Below are positions 1 through 9,035 of a stretch of 64,000 nt of DNA, piece after piece. This DNA comes from an uncultured Bacteroidota bacterium (GTDB lineage: Bacteria; Bacteroidota; Bacteroidia; Flavobacteriales; Flavobacteriaceae), in NCBI GenBank assembly GCA_902550325.1, contig CACCYT010000001.1, positions 1-64,000 on the forward strand. The letters run 5' to 3'. How positions within the stretch are numbered: position 1 is the stretch's first letter; every line of letters starts with the position of its first letter. The notes under the pieces are model-generated. The model was not told where the DNA came from. It did not search any database and was given only the letters and a program-made list of their open reading frames with translations. A program made the translations under genes and the position numbers.

Positions 1-1293
1 GATAGTATTTACTACTATGAGGAACTTTTCTCAAAAATTTATAATGATTTAAAACAAAAAAACTTAATTGATCTTATTGAAGAAATTGAAAACCCACTAT
101 CATATGTTTTGATGAAGATGGAGTTTGAGGGAATCAAGCTAGACTCCGATCTAATAAAGGAAACAAAGAAAATCTTTGAATTTGAAATTAACAAACTCGA
201 AACTAAAATATATAATATTAGTGAAACAGAATTCAATATTGCATCACCAAAACAACTTGGAGAAGTTCTTTTTGAAAAACTAGTTTTAGAATCCAATCCA
301 AAAAAAACAAAAACAGGACAATATTCAACATCAGAGGATACACTATCTAAACTTGCTAAAAAACATGAAATTATAAGGCTAATTCTAGAGTGGAGGTCTT
401 TGCAAAAACTATTAACCACTTATGTGTACAGTTTACCTAAGCAAATCCATCCTAAATCAAATAAAATTCATACAGAGTTTAATCAGACGCTTACAACAAC
501 TGGCAGACTTAGCAGTACTAACCCTAACTTACAAAACATTCCAGTAAGAACAGATAGGGGAAAACTAATTAGAAAATCTTTTATACCAAAAGATAAAAAC
601 CACACTCTATTGTGTGCAGATTATTCTCAAGTTGAATTAAGAATTATTGCTTTTTTGAGTGGAGATTCGAATATGAAAAATGCATTCATTAATAATGAAG
701 ATATTCATAGAAGTACTGCTGCTCGTGTTTTTGATGTGAATATTGATGATGTTAGTGAAGAACAAAGAAGAAATGCTAAAATTGTAAATTTTGGAATAAT
801 ATATGGCGTCTCAGCATTTGGTTTAAGTAATCAAACTGATTTGACTCGAAGCGAATCCAAAGAAATTATCAATAACTATTTTAAATCCTATCCAAAGCTC
901 AAAGAATATATGAGTGATCAGATATCTTTTGCGAGAGATAATGGTTATGTAGAAACTATTTTGAAGAGGAAAAGGTATCTGCCAGAAATTAATTCTAGGA
1001 ATGCAATATTAAGATCATCAGCAGAAAGAAATGCAATTAATACACCCGTACAAGGGAGTGCTGCTGACATAATAAAACTTTCAATGATTAAAATTGACCA
1101 TGAATTTGAAAAGAGATCTTTAAGTTCTAAATTGTTGCTACAAGTACATGATGAACTTGTATTTGATGTTCACTTATCCGAGATAGATATTGTAAAAAAA
1201 ATTATTATTGATAATATGGAGAATGTGATTCAAATGGATGTGCCACTTAAGGTAGATATTGGTTTCGGTGATAACTGGTTGGTAGCCCACTAG
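1..1293 (+). CDS. polA: DNA polymerase I, C-terminal polymerase domain (partial, open at left edge)
   Basis: Frame is open from base 1 through the listed ORF. Family A polymerase motifs: TTGRLSSTNPNLQNIPVRT, DYSQVELRIIAFLSGD, RRNAKIVNFGIIYGVSAFGL, QVHDELVFDV. Confidence 0.97.
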   Translation, partial: DSIYYYEELFSKIYNDLKQKNLIDLIEEIENPLSYVLMKMEFEGIKLDSDLIKETKKIFEFEINKLETKIYNISETEFNIASPKQLGEVLFEKLVLESNPKKTKTGQYSTSEDTLSKLAKKHEIIRLILEWRSLQKLLTTYVYSLPKQIHPKSNKIHTEFNQTLTTTGRLSSTNPNLQNIPVRTDRGKLIRKSFIPKDKNHTLLCADYSQVELRIIAFLSGDSNMKNAFINNEDIHRSTAARVFDVNIDDVSEEQRRNAKIVNFGIIYGVSAFGLSNQTDLTRSESKEIINNYFKSYPKLKEYMSDQISFARDNGYVETILKRKRYLPEINSRNAILRSSAERNAINTPVQGSAADIIKLSMIKIDHEFEKRSLSSKLLLQVHDELVFDVHLSEIDIVKKIIIDNMENVIQMDVPLKVDIGFGDNWLVAH

Positions 1294-1320
1294 AAATTTG
1301 ATTTATATTTTTTCAAATCA

Positions 1321-1351
1321 TTTGCTGTTTTGATTAAAAATTGTAGTTTTG
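1321..1351 (+). promoter_or_regulatory. Bacteroidota-type promoter of rplM-rpsI (TTTG - 19 nt - TAGTTTTG)
   Basis: TTTG at 1321-1324 and TAGTTTTG at 1344-1351 with a 19-nt spacer, matching the known TTTG/TAnnTTTG consensus. The ORF-track start (TTG at 1349) lies inside the -7 box and is therefore unlikely to be the true start. Confidence 0.55.
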
Positions 1352-1369
1352 TCGCCCAAAATACATGTT

Positions 1370-1822
1370 TTGAGTTCAAAAATTTTTAAAACAAAATCTC
1401 TAAAAAAAGAGAATGTGAGTAAAGAATGGCTATTAGTTGATGCAAGTAATGAAGTGCTAGGTAGATTTTCATCAAAAGTAGCCAAGATATTAAGAGGAAA
1501 ACATAAACCTTCATTTACCCCACACGTTGATTGTGGTGATTACGTTGTTGTAATTAATGCAGAAAAAATTAAGCTCAGTGGAAAAAAGTTTGAAGCTAAA
1601 GAGTATGTTTCTCACTCTGGTTATCCTGGTGGCCAAAAAATAAAGACTGCTAAGCAGATATTTGATAAAAATCCTTCGATACTAATTGAAAAAGCAGTTA
1701 AGGGAATGTTACCAAAAAATAAGCTTGGCTCATCTATATTTTCCAACCTCAAAGTTTATACAGGGGATATACACAAGCATGCAGCTCAAAATCCAAAATT
1801 AATCAATCTAAAAGAATTTTAA
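1370..1822 (+). CDS. rplM: 50S ribosomal protein L13
   Basis: KEWLLVDASNEVLGRFSSKVAKILRGKHKPSFTPHVDCGDYVVVINAEKI and AVKGMLPKNKLG are L13 signatures. Start trimmed to TTG 1370 because the track start at 1349 overlaps the -7 box; exact start uncertain. Confidence 0.95.
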   Translation: MSSKIFKTKSLKKENVSKEWLLVDASNEVLGRFSSKVAKILRGKHKPSFTPHVDCGDYVVVINAEKIKLSGKKFEAKEYVSHSGYPGGQKIKTAKQIFDKNPSILIEKAVKGMLPKNKLGSSIFSNLKVYTGDIHKHAAQNPKLINLKEF

Positions 1823-1825
1823 ATA

Positions 1826-2212
1826 TTGGAAACGATACACACAATAGGAAGAAGAAAAACATCAGTGGCTAGAATATATCTCTCTAGTGGTAAAGATATC
1901 TTTACCGTAAACAATAAAGATTACAAAGAATACTTTCCAACAAAATCTCAACAATATAAAATTTTACAACCATTTAAATTAACCGAAAATTTAGGAAAAT
2001 TTAATCTCTCTGTAAGTGTTTATGGTGGGGGTACAACTGGTCAAGTTGAAGCTATAAGGCTTGGTATTTGCAGAGCTTTATGTAAAATATCTGATGGTAA
2101 CAAAGGTGTTTTAAAAGCTGAAGGATTGCTAACACGTGATCCTAGAATGGTTGAAAGAAAAAAGTTTGGTCAGAAAAAAGCAAGAAAAAAGTTTCAATTC
2201 TCTAAAAGATAA
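1826..2212 (+). CDS. rpsI: 30S ribosomal protein S9
   Basis: IGRRKTSVARIYL...GGGTTGQVEAIRLGICRAL...LTRDPRMVERKKFGQKKARKKFQFSKR. TTG start. Confidence 0.97.
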   Translation: METIHTIGRRKTSVARIYLSSGKDIFTVNNKDYKEYFPTKSQQYKILQPFKLTENLGKFNLSVSVYGGGTTGQVEAIRLGICRALCKISDGNKGVLKAEGLLTRDPRMVERKKFGQKKARKKFQFSKR

Positions 2213-2255
2213 TATGTTATTAGTTCTAAAAGAGGTTTTGAATTTTTTCACAGTC

Positions 2256-2331
2256 AAATTTCGTTTTACGAAATTTAGTTTAGCATCTAAACAGTTTTTA
2301 AACTGTTGCTAATTGAGAAAGTAAACTAAAT
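2256..2331 (+). promoter_or_regulatory. Candidate structured 5' leader of rpsB with mutually exclusive stems
   Basis: Inverted repeats: AAATTTCG(2256-2263)/CGAAATTT(2269-2276); AACAGTT(2290-2296)/AACTGTT(2301-2307) enclosed by TTAGC(2280-2284)/GCTAA(2308-2312); and a 10-bp perfect outer pair ATTTAGTTTA(2273-2282)/TAAACTAAAT(2322-2331) ending 13 nt before the rpsB ATG. Confidence 0.5.
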
Positions 2332-2344
2332 ATATTATGACAAT

Positions 2345-3082
2345 ATGGAAATAAAAGAATTAGTAAAAGCAGGGGTTCACTTTGGACATCTTACAAGAAA
2401 ATGGAACCCTAATATGTCCCCTTACATATATTCCGAAAAAAACGGTATACATATAATTAATCTTTACAAAACAATTCAAAAGCTTGAAGAATCATGTTCA
2501 GCGTTGGAAAAAATTGCTTCTTCAGGTCGCAAAATATTATTTGTTGCAACCAAAAAACAAGCAAAAGACATCGTTTCCAAATACGCAGAAGAAGTTAAAA
2601 TGCCTTACATTACAGAGCGCTGGCCAGGCGGTATGTTAACAAATTTTGTTACAATTCGAAAGGCTGTTAAAAAAATGTCAGCGATTGACAGGTCTAAGCA
2701 AGACGGTACTTTTGAATCTTTATCAAAAAAAGAAAAATTAAGTGTTAATAGAACAAGAGCTAAACTTGAAAAAAACCTTGGCTCAATTAATTCCATGACT
2801 AGACTTCCTGGAGCAATTTTTGTTGTAGATATAAGAAGAGAACACATAGCTGTAAGAGAAGCGATTAAGTTGAATATTCCCATATTTGCTATGATAGATA
2901 CAAACACCGATCCTAGATTAGTTGATTTTGGGATCCCTGCAAATGATGATGCTTCCAAATCAATTGAAATTATTCTCAACAAAGTGACTAGCTCAATAAA
3001 GTCAGGACTTGACCAAAGAAACAAAGAAAAAGAAGAAGAGCAAGCTAAAATTGAGAAAGAGAATAGCCAGGAAAAAAATTAA
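2345..3082 (+). CDS. rpsB: 30S ribosomal protein S2
   Basis: LVKAGVHFGHLTRKWNPNMSPYIY..., ERWPGGMLTNFVTIRKAVKKM, IPIFAMIDTNTDPRLVDFGIPANDDASKSI. Confidence 0.98.
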   Translation: MEIKELVKAGVHFGHLTRKWNPNMSPYIYSEKNGIHIINLYKTIQKLEESCSALEKIASSGRKILFVATKKQAKDIVSKYAEEVKMPYITERWPGGMLTNFVTIRKAVKKMSAIDRSKQDGTFESLSKKEKLSVNRTRAKLEKNLGSINSMTRLPGAIFVVDIRREHIAVREAIKLNIPIFAMIDTNTDPRLVDFGIPANDDASKSIEIILNKVTSSIKSGLDQRNKEKEEEQAKIEKENSQEKN

Positions 3083-3085
3083 ATT

Positions 3086-3913
3086 ATGGGAAATATTTCT
3101 GCTAGTGAAGTCAATAAATTGAGAAAAGCAACTGGTGCTGGCATAATGGATTGTAAAAATGCTTTGGTTGAATCGAATGGTAATTTTGATCTTGCTATTG
3201 AAAATCTTAGAAAAAAAGGCCAAAAAGTTGCAGCAAAAAGAGCTGACAGAGAATCCAGTGAAGGTGCAGTTATAGCTACCGTCAATAATGAAAATAATTC
3301 TGGTGTTATTATTTCATTAAATTGTGAGACTGATTTTGTAGCTAAAAATGAATCTTTTGTAAATCTTGCCAAACAAATTTCTGAGATTGCACTAAGTTGT
3401 AATACAATTGATGATCTTTTTAACTCAAGGTTTGATAGTGAAACGTCTGTAAAAGAAAAGCTCACAGAACAAACAGGAGTTATTGGCGAAAAAATTGAAA
3501 TTGGTAGTTTTGAAAAACTTAAATCAAAATTTGTAGGTTATTATATACATGCTGGAAATAAAATAGCCACACTTGTAGGTTTGACAGAAAATTTTGGGGG
3601 ATGCGATGATGTTGCAAAAAATATTGCGATGCAAGCCGCGGCAATGAATCCAATTGCTTTGGATGAAAGCGGTGTATCAAAAGAAGTTATTGAAAAGGAG
3701 ATTGAAATAGCTAAGGAACAACTAAGATCAGAAGGTAAACCTGAAAATATGCTTGAGAATATTGCTAAGGGAAAACTGAAAAAGTTTTTTAAAGAAAATA
3801 CACTAGTCAATCAAGCCTATATCAAGGATAGTAAAATTAGTGTTGTTAATTACCTCCAATCTGTAAATCAAAATTGCTCTATTTCTGATTTTAAAAGGGT
3901 ATCACTAGTCTGA
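3086..3913 (+). CDS. tsf: Translation elongation factor Ts
   Basis: VNKLRKATGAGIMDCKNALVESNGNFDLAIENLRKKG...LNCETDFVAKNE; located directly after rpsB. Confidence 0.98.
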   Translation: MGNISASEVNKLRKATGAGIMDCKNALVESNGNFDLAIENLRKKGQKVAAKRADRESSEGAVIATVNNENNSGVIISLNCETDFVAKNESFVNLAKQISEIALSCNTIDDLFNSRFDSETSVKEKLTEQTGVIGEKIEIGSFEKLKSKFVGYYIHAGNKIATLVGLTENFGGCDDVAKNIAMQAAAMNPIALDESGVSKEVIEKEIEIAKEQLRSEGKPENMLENIAKGKLKKFFKENTLVNQAYIKDSKISVVNYLQSVNQNCSISDFKRVSLV

Positions 3914-3976
3914 CTTATTTCATATAAATCCAAATTTATTTATTTATTATCTATGCCTATATTTACATAGACATAG

Positions 3977-4681
3977 ATGATTTACAACAGAATTTTGCTA
4001 AAACTAAGTGGAGAAGCTCTTTTAGGAGATAGGAGTCACGGCATTGATCCAAACACTATTAATAAATACAGTAGAGAGATTAAATCAATAGTAGATTTGG
4101 GTGTTGAGGTTTCTATTGTAATTGGTGGCGGTAATATTTTCAGAGGTTTATCTGGCGCAAATAATGGAATTGATCGTGTTCAAGGTGACTACATGGGTAT
4201 GTTAGCCACTGTAATAAATGGTCTTGCCCTACAAAGTAGTCTGGAAAAAATTGGATTACAAACTAGATTACAAACGGCAATTAATATGGAAGCTATTGCT
4301 GAACCATATATTAAAAGAAAAGCAGTTCGTCATCTTGAAAAGAAAAGAATAGTGATTTTTGGTGCCGGTACGGGAAATCCATTTTTTACTACCGATTCAG
4401 CTGCTGTTCTGAGAGCTATTGAAATTGAAGCTGATGTGATTTTAAAGGGTACTCGTGTTGATGGTATTTATAATGATGATCCTGAAATAAATAAGAACGC
4501 CATAAAATTTAATGAACTTGAATATGATGAGGCAATTTCTAAAAATCTTAAGATAATGGATTCTACTGCATTCACCCTTAGTAAAGAAAATAAATTACCC
4601 ATTATTGTTTTTGATATTAACAAAACTGGTAACTTAAAGAAAATAATTGAAGGTAAAATTATAGGAACAAAAGTTAAATAA
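3977..4681 (+). CDS. pyrH: UMP kinase
   Basis: [57 protein letters not shown]. Confidence 0.98.
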   Translation: MIYNRILLKLSGEALLGDRSHGIDPNTINKYSREIKSIVDLGVEVSIVIGGGNIFRGLSGANNGIDRVQGDYMGMLATVINGLALQSSLEKIGLQTRLQTAINMEAIAEPYIKRKAVRHLEKKRIVIFGAGTGNPFFTTDSAAVLRAIEIEADVILKGTRVDGIYNDDPEINKNAIKFNELEYDEAISKNLKIMDSTAFTLSKENKLPIIVFDINKTGNLKKIIEGKIIGTKVK

Positions 4682-4683
4682 AA

Positions 4684-5235
4684 ATGGAAGAGTTGGATTT
4701 TATAATTGAGACTACAAAGGAGCTAATGGATGAATCAATAAAATATTTAGAAAAAGAGTTGCTAAATATTAGAGCTGGTAAAGCTAATCCCAATATGATT
4801 TCAAGTCTGAAGGTTGAATACTATGGTTCACTTACACCTTTAAGCCAAATTTCGAATATAGGCACTCCAGATTCTCAAACAATTTCGATTCAACCATGGG
4901 AAAAAGATAAATTGCAAGACATTGAAAAAGCTATAGTAGACAGTAATTTAGGTTTTAACCCGATGAATAATGGGGAGTCAATTTTAATTAATATTCCACC
5001 ATTAACTCAAGAAAGAAGAATGGAGTTAGTTAAACTTGCAAAAAGTGGATCTGAAAATGCAAAGGTAAGTGTAAGAAATTCTAGAAAAGATGCCAATAAT
5101 GAAATTCGTAAGTCAGAATTTTCTGAAGACGTTAAAGGAAATTATGAAATAGATATTCAGGAGATTACAGATAATTATATTAAAAAAATTGATAGTATTT
5201 TTTCATCAAAAGAAGCAGAAATTTTAAAAGTATAG
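4684..5235 (+). CDS. frr: Ribosome recycling factor
   Basis: LLNIRAGKANPNMISSLKVEYYGSLTPLSQISNI...NIPPLTQERRMELVKLAK. Confidence 0.97.
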   Translation: MEELDFIIETTKELMDESIKYLEKELLNIRAGKANPNMISSLKVEYYGSLTPLSQISNIGTPDSQTISIQPWEKDKLQDIEKAIVDSNLGFNPMNNGESILINIPPLTQERRMELVKLAKSGSENAKVSVRNSRKDANNEIRKSEFSEDVKGNYEIDIQEITDNYIKKIDSIFSSKEAEILKV

Positions 5236-5236
5236 G

Positions 5237-6670
5237 ATGTTAAGATCTATTCCGATTAAAGATTTAGATAACAATAAACTACTAAATCAGTCTGTTAAAG
5301 TAAATGGTTGGGTAAAAACATTTAGATCAAATAGATTTATTGCATTAAATGATGGGTCAACAATTAATGACATTCAATGTGTTATTGATTTGGATAAGAA
5401 TAAAAATGATATAAGTCTAATTACAACGGGCTCATCAATTGAGGTCTTTGGAAAGCTAGTTAAAAGCTTAGGAAAGGGACAAAAATTTGAAATCTTAGTT
5501 GACAAATTAAGTGTATTAGGACCATCCGATTCCGAAAATTATCCAATTCAACCAAAAAAACACTCCTTTGAATTTCTTCGTGAGAATGCTCATTTAAGAG
5601 TTAGAACAAAAACAATCAGCTCTGTCATTAGAATCAGATCTGAAATTTCTTATGCGATACATAAATTTTTTAATGATAATGGGTTTTTTTACATTCATAC
5701 ACCAATAATAACTGGATCTGATGCTGAGGGTGCTGGAGAAATGTTTAGCGTAAGTACACTAGATAAAAGTCATATTCCTCAGAGTCCTGATGGATCAATA
5801 GATTTTTCAAAAGATTTTTTTGGTAAAGAAACACATTTGACTGTTTCAGGTCAGCTTGAAGCTGAAGCCATGGCATCAGGACTCAGCAAAGTGTATACTT
5901 TTGGTCCAACCTTTAGGGCTGAAAATTCAAATACATCGAGACATCTTGCCGAATTTTGGATGATTGAGCCTGAAATGGCTTTTTTTGATTTAGAGGATAA
6001 TATTAATCTTGCCGAACAGTTCATAAAATATATCCTAAAACATACTTATGAAAAGTGTAACGATGATGTTGAATTTTTAAATGAGAGATTGGCCAAAGAG
6101 GAAATGTCTCTACCAAAAGATAAAAGGAGTGAATTATCACTCAAAGAAAAAATAGAATTTGTTATAAATAATGATTTTGTCAAGTTACCATATTCTGATG
6201 CATTTGAAATTCTCAAAAATTGTAAGCCAAATAAAAAAAATAAGTTTAGATATAAAATTGAAAATTGGGGTTGTGATCTACAAAGCGAACACGAAAGGTT
6301 TTTAGTTGAAAAGCATTTCAAATGTCCTGTGGTGGTATTTGACTATCCAGCAAAAATCAAGGCATTTTATATGAGAATGAATGAAGACGCCAAGACTGTC
6401 AGAGCAATGGATATTCTTTTCCCTGGGATTGGGGAGATTGTTGGTGGGTCGCAAAGAGAAGAAAGATTAGATGTTCTTGAGAAAAGAATTAAAGAGTTAA
6501 ATATTGATAGTAAAGAATTATGGTGGTATTTAGACTTGAGAAAATATGGGTCGGTTAAACATAGTGGTTTTGGACTAGGTTTGGAGAGATTAATTCTTTT
6601 TATTACGGGAATGAATAATATTAGGGATGTGATACCTTTTCCACGAACACCAAAGAATGCTGATTTCTAA
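5237..6670 (+). CDS. asnS: Asparaginyl-tRNA synthetase
   Basis: N-terminal OB fold plus class II core: THLTVSGQLEAEAMASGLSKVYTFGPTFRAENSNTSRHLAEFWMIEPEMAF, and GFGLGLERLILFITGMNNIRDVIPFPRTPKNADF. Confidence 0.97.
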   Translation: MLRSIPIKDLDNNKLLNQSVKVNGWVKTFRSNRFIALNDGSTINDIQCVIDLDKNKNDISLITTGSSIEVFGKLVKSLGKGQKFEILVDKLSVLGPSDSENYPIQPKKHSFEFLRENAHLRVRTKTISSVIRIRSEISYAIHKFFNDNGFFYIHTPIITGSDAEGAGEMFSVSTLDKSHIPQSPDGSIDFSKDFFGKETHLTVSGQLEAEAMASGLSKVYTFGPTFRAENSNTSRHLAEFWMIEPEMAFFDLEDNINLAEQFIKYILKHTYEKCNDDVEFLNERLAKEEMSLPKDKRSELSLKEKIEFVINNDFVKLPYSDAFEILKNCKPNKKNKFRYKIENWGCDLQSEHERFLVEKHFKCPVVVFDYPAKIKAFYMRMNEDAKTVRAMDILFPGIGEIVGGSQREERLDVLEKRIKELNIDSKELWWYLDLRKYGSVKHSGFGLGLERLILFITGMNNIRDVIPFPRTPKNADF

Positions 6671-6702
6671 ATTTAAATCGATATTTTGTAATTTTGATTA
6701 TA

Positions 6703-8145
6703 ATGCTTAATCAAAAACTACAATTAAAACTTTCTCAAAAACTATCTCCACAGCAAATTCAGTTGATGAAGTTAATTCAGTTATCAACTCAAGAGTTTGA
6801 ACAAAGACTTTCTAGAGAAGTTGAAGAAAACCCAGCATTAGACACATCCCAAGATGAAATTGAAGGAAATACTGAATTTGAGAATGAATCACCTAACTCC
6901 GATGAATCTGATTACGACGAAATTGATGTAAATGACTATCTGTCCGATGATGATATCCCTGATTACAAGCTTAAAACAAATAATTACAACGAAGACAATG
7001 AAAAGGATATACCGTTCACATCTGGTGAATCTTTCAACCAATATCTCAAAACACAACTACACTCATTTTCATTACGAGGTGAAGATTTACTTGTTGCAGA
7101 ATTTATAATTGGAAGTTTGGACCCTTTTGGATACTTGAGGAGAGATATTATTGATATTTCTGATGACTTAATTTTTACACTTGGAATAAATTTTTCGGAG
7201 GAGCAAATACAAAAAATACTTGATAAAATTTATTTGTTAGATCCAGCGGGTGTTGGTGCAAAAAATTTGCAACAATGTTTGGAATTACAATTAATTAGAA
7301 AACCTAAAAATCAAGTAGTTGATTTAGCATTAAATATTATTACAAATCATTTTGATCAATTTTCAAAAAAACACTTTGAGAAAATTAAGACGAAATTGAA
7401 CATTGATGAAGATCTTTTAAAAAGATGTATAAAAGAAATTGAGAAACTAAATCCCAGGCCAGGAGGTTCACACAATGAAAATAATAAATTGAATTCTTCA
7501 ATTGTACCTGATTTTACAATCAAAATTATTGATGGAGAACTAAAATTAGAGTTAAATTCAAGAAATGCACCCGAATTATTTGTTTCAAGTGAATATAAAA
7601 ATATGCTCAAAGGATATAGTGAAAGTAAAACAAAAAATAAAAATCAAAAAGATGCAGTGATTTTTATAAAACAAAAGCTAGACTCTGCAAAGTGGTTTAT
7701 AGATGCTATTAAGCAAAGAAATCAAACTTTAATTTATACAATGACGGCAATACTTAATTTTCAAAAAAAATATTTTTTGAGTGGTGACGAAAGTAAAATC
7801 AAACCAATGATTTTAAAAGATATTGCTGAAACAATAAATATGGATATATCAACAATATCAAGAGTAGCAAATTCAAAATATGTTGACACTCCATATGGCA
7901 TTAAACTAATAAAATCATTTTTTTCAGAGGGAATAAAAAACTCTAAAGGTGAAGAAATTTCCACAATTGAAGTCAAAAAATCCCTAGAGGAAATAATTTT
8001 TAATGAAGATAAAAAATCTCCTTACACTGATGACCAATTAACTAAACTACTAAATGGCAAAGGTTATCCAATTGCAAGAAGAACAGTTGCAAAATACAGA
8101 GAGATGATAGGCGCACCTGTAGCTCGGTTAAGAAAAAAGCTTTAA
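6703..8145 (+). CDS. rpoN: RNA polymerase sigma-54 factor
   Basis: N-terminal LKLSQKLSPQQIQLMKLIQLSTQEFEQRLSREVEENPAL; core DPAGVGAKNLQQCL; C-terminal RPN-box-like RRTVAKYREMIGAPVARLRKKL. Start set to ATG 6703; track start is TTG 6694. Confidence 0.97.
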   Translation: MLNQKLQLKLSQKLSPQQIQLMKLIQLSTQEFEQRLSREVEENPALDTSQDEIEGNTEFENESPNSDESDYDEIDVNDYLSDDDIPDYKLKTNNYNEDNEKDIPFTSGESFNQYLKTQLHSFSLRGEDLLVAEFIIGSLDPFGYLRRDIIDISDDLIFTLGINFSEEQIQKILDKIYLLDPAGVGAKNLQQCLELQLIRKPKNQVVDLALNIITNHFDQFSKKHFEKIKTKLNIDEDLLKRCIKEIEKLNPRPGGSHNENNKLNSSIVPDFTIKIIDGELKLELNSRNAPELFVSSEYKNMLKGYSESKTKNKNQKDAVIFIKQKLDSAKWFIDAIKQRNQTLIYTMTAILNFQKKYFLSGDESKIKPMILKDIAETINMDISTISRVANSKYVDTPYGIKLIKSFFSEGIKNSKGEEISTIEVKKSLEEIIFNEDKKSPYTDDQLTKLLNGKGYPIARRTVAKYREMIGAPVARLRKKL

Positions 8146-9035
8146 TGCCTGAACTATCCATTATCATTGTTAATTACAAATCATGGTCAGTACTTGAAAA
8201 ATGTATTGAGAGTATCTCATCACAAAATATAAGTAATAATGAAATTATAATTGTTGATAATAATTCTGATGACAGTCTTGTAAAAGAATACAAAATAAAA
8301 TATAATAAATGTAAATGGATCATAAATGATAAAAACTTAGGTTTTTCTAAAGCATGCAATATAGGAGCTAAAGCTGCAAAATATGAACACTTTGTTTTTT
8401 TAAACCCTGATACTGAACTTGGAACAAACTGTTTAATTCAACTAAAGTCACACATTATTAATCATCCAAACTCCATTATTTCAATTAGTCAATTAGATTC
8501 ATATGGCAATAAAACTTTCCCATATGGAAAATTTTTAAGTATTAAAACATTTAACGGGATCATAAGGTTCTTATTTAGATTTTTAAAATTTGAAAGCAGA
8601 TTAGAGGATCATACAAAACCTTTGCTTAAACCTGATTGGGTTTCAGGCTCATTTTTTTCCATCGATAAGAAAAATTTTAATAAACTTGGTGGATGGGATG
8701 AAGATTATTGGATGTACTATGAGGATATGGATTTATGTAAAAGAGCTAAAAATATTGGAATGGAAATTATTTTAATTAATTCAATTTCATGTACTCATCA
8801 TCATGGTAAATCATCAAGGATAAACCAAAAAATAACTCTTAAAACTAAGACTCAACTATTAAAATCTGGAATTATTTTTATTGATAAACACTATGATGGT
8901 TTTTCCAAAAAAATATTAAAATTTTTATTTATAAGCTCAAGAATTATTGAATATGTATTATTGAGTCCTTTTTCAAAACTAAAAAGACTTTTACTATATA
9001 ATCTAATTTTTAATTTCAGAGTAAAAGAGTTCTAG
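8145..9035 (+). CDS. Glycosyltransferase family 2
   Basis: PELSIIIVNYKSWSVLEKCIESI...IIIVDNNSDD...DEDYWMYYEDMDLCKRAKNIG. Confidence 0.93.
   Translation: MPELSIIIVNYKSWSVLEKCIESISSQNISNNEIIIVDNNSDDSLVKEYKIKYNKCKWIINDKNLGFSKACNIGAKAAKYEHFVFLNPDTELGTNCLIQLKSHIINHPNSIISISQLDSYGNKTFPYGKFLSIKTFNGIIRFLFRFLKFESRLEDHTKPLLKPDWVSGSFFSIDKKNFNKLGGWDEDYWMYYEDMDLCKRAKNIGMEIILINSISCTHHHGKSSRINQKITLKTKTQLLKSGIIFIDKHYDGFSKKILKFLFISSRIIEYVLLSPFSKLKRLLLYNLIFNFRVKEF

Noticed and set aside
39-419. Minus-strand ORF inside polA
   Set aside because: Antisense to an unambiguous polA frame; low-complexity Ser/Ile/Phe-rich translation typical of AT-rich antisense frames.
1294-1320. Weak inverted repeat (ATTTGA...TCAAAT) after polA as terminator
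   Set aside because: Only about 6 A/T-rich base pairs; not distinguishable from background in this AT-rich sequence.
2605-3465. Minus-strand ORFs opposite rpsB and tsf (2605-3024, 3002-3223, 3079-3465)
   Set aside because: Fully opposite conserved r-protein/EF-Ts genes; no family resemblance.
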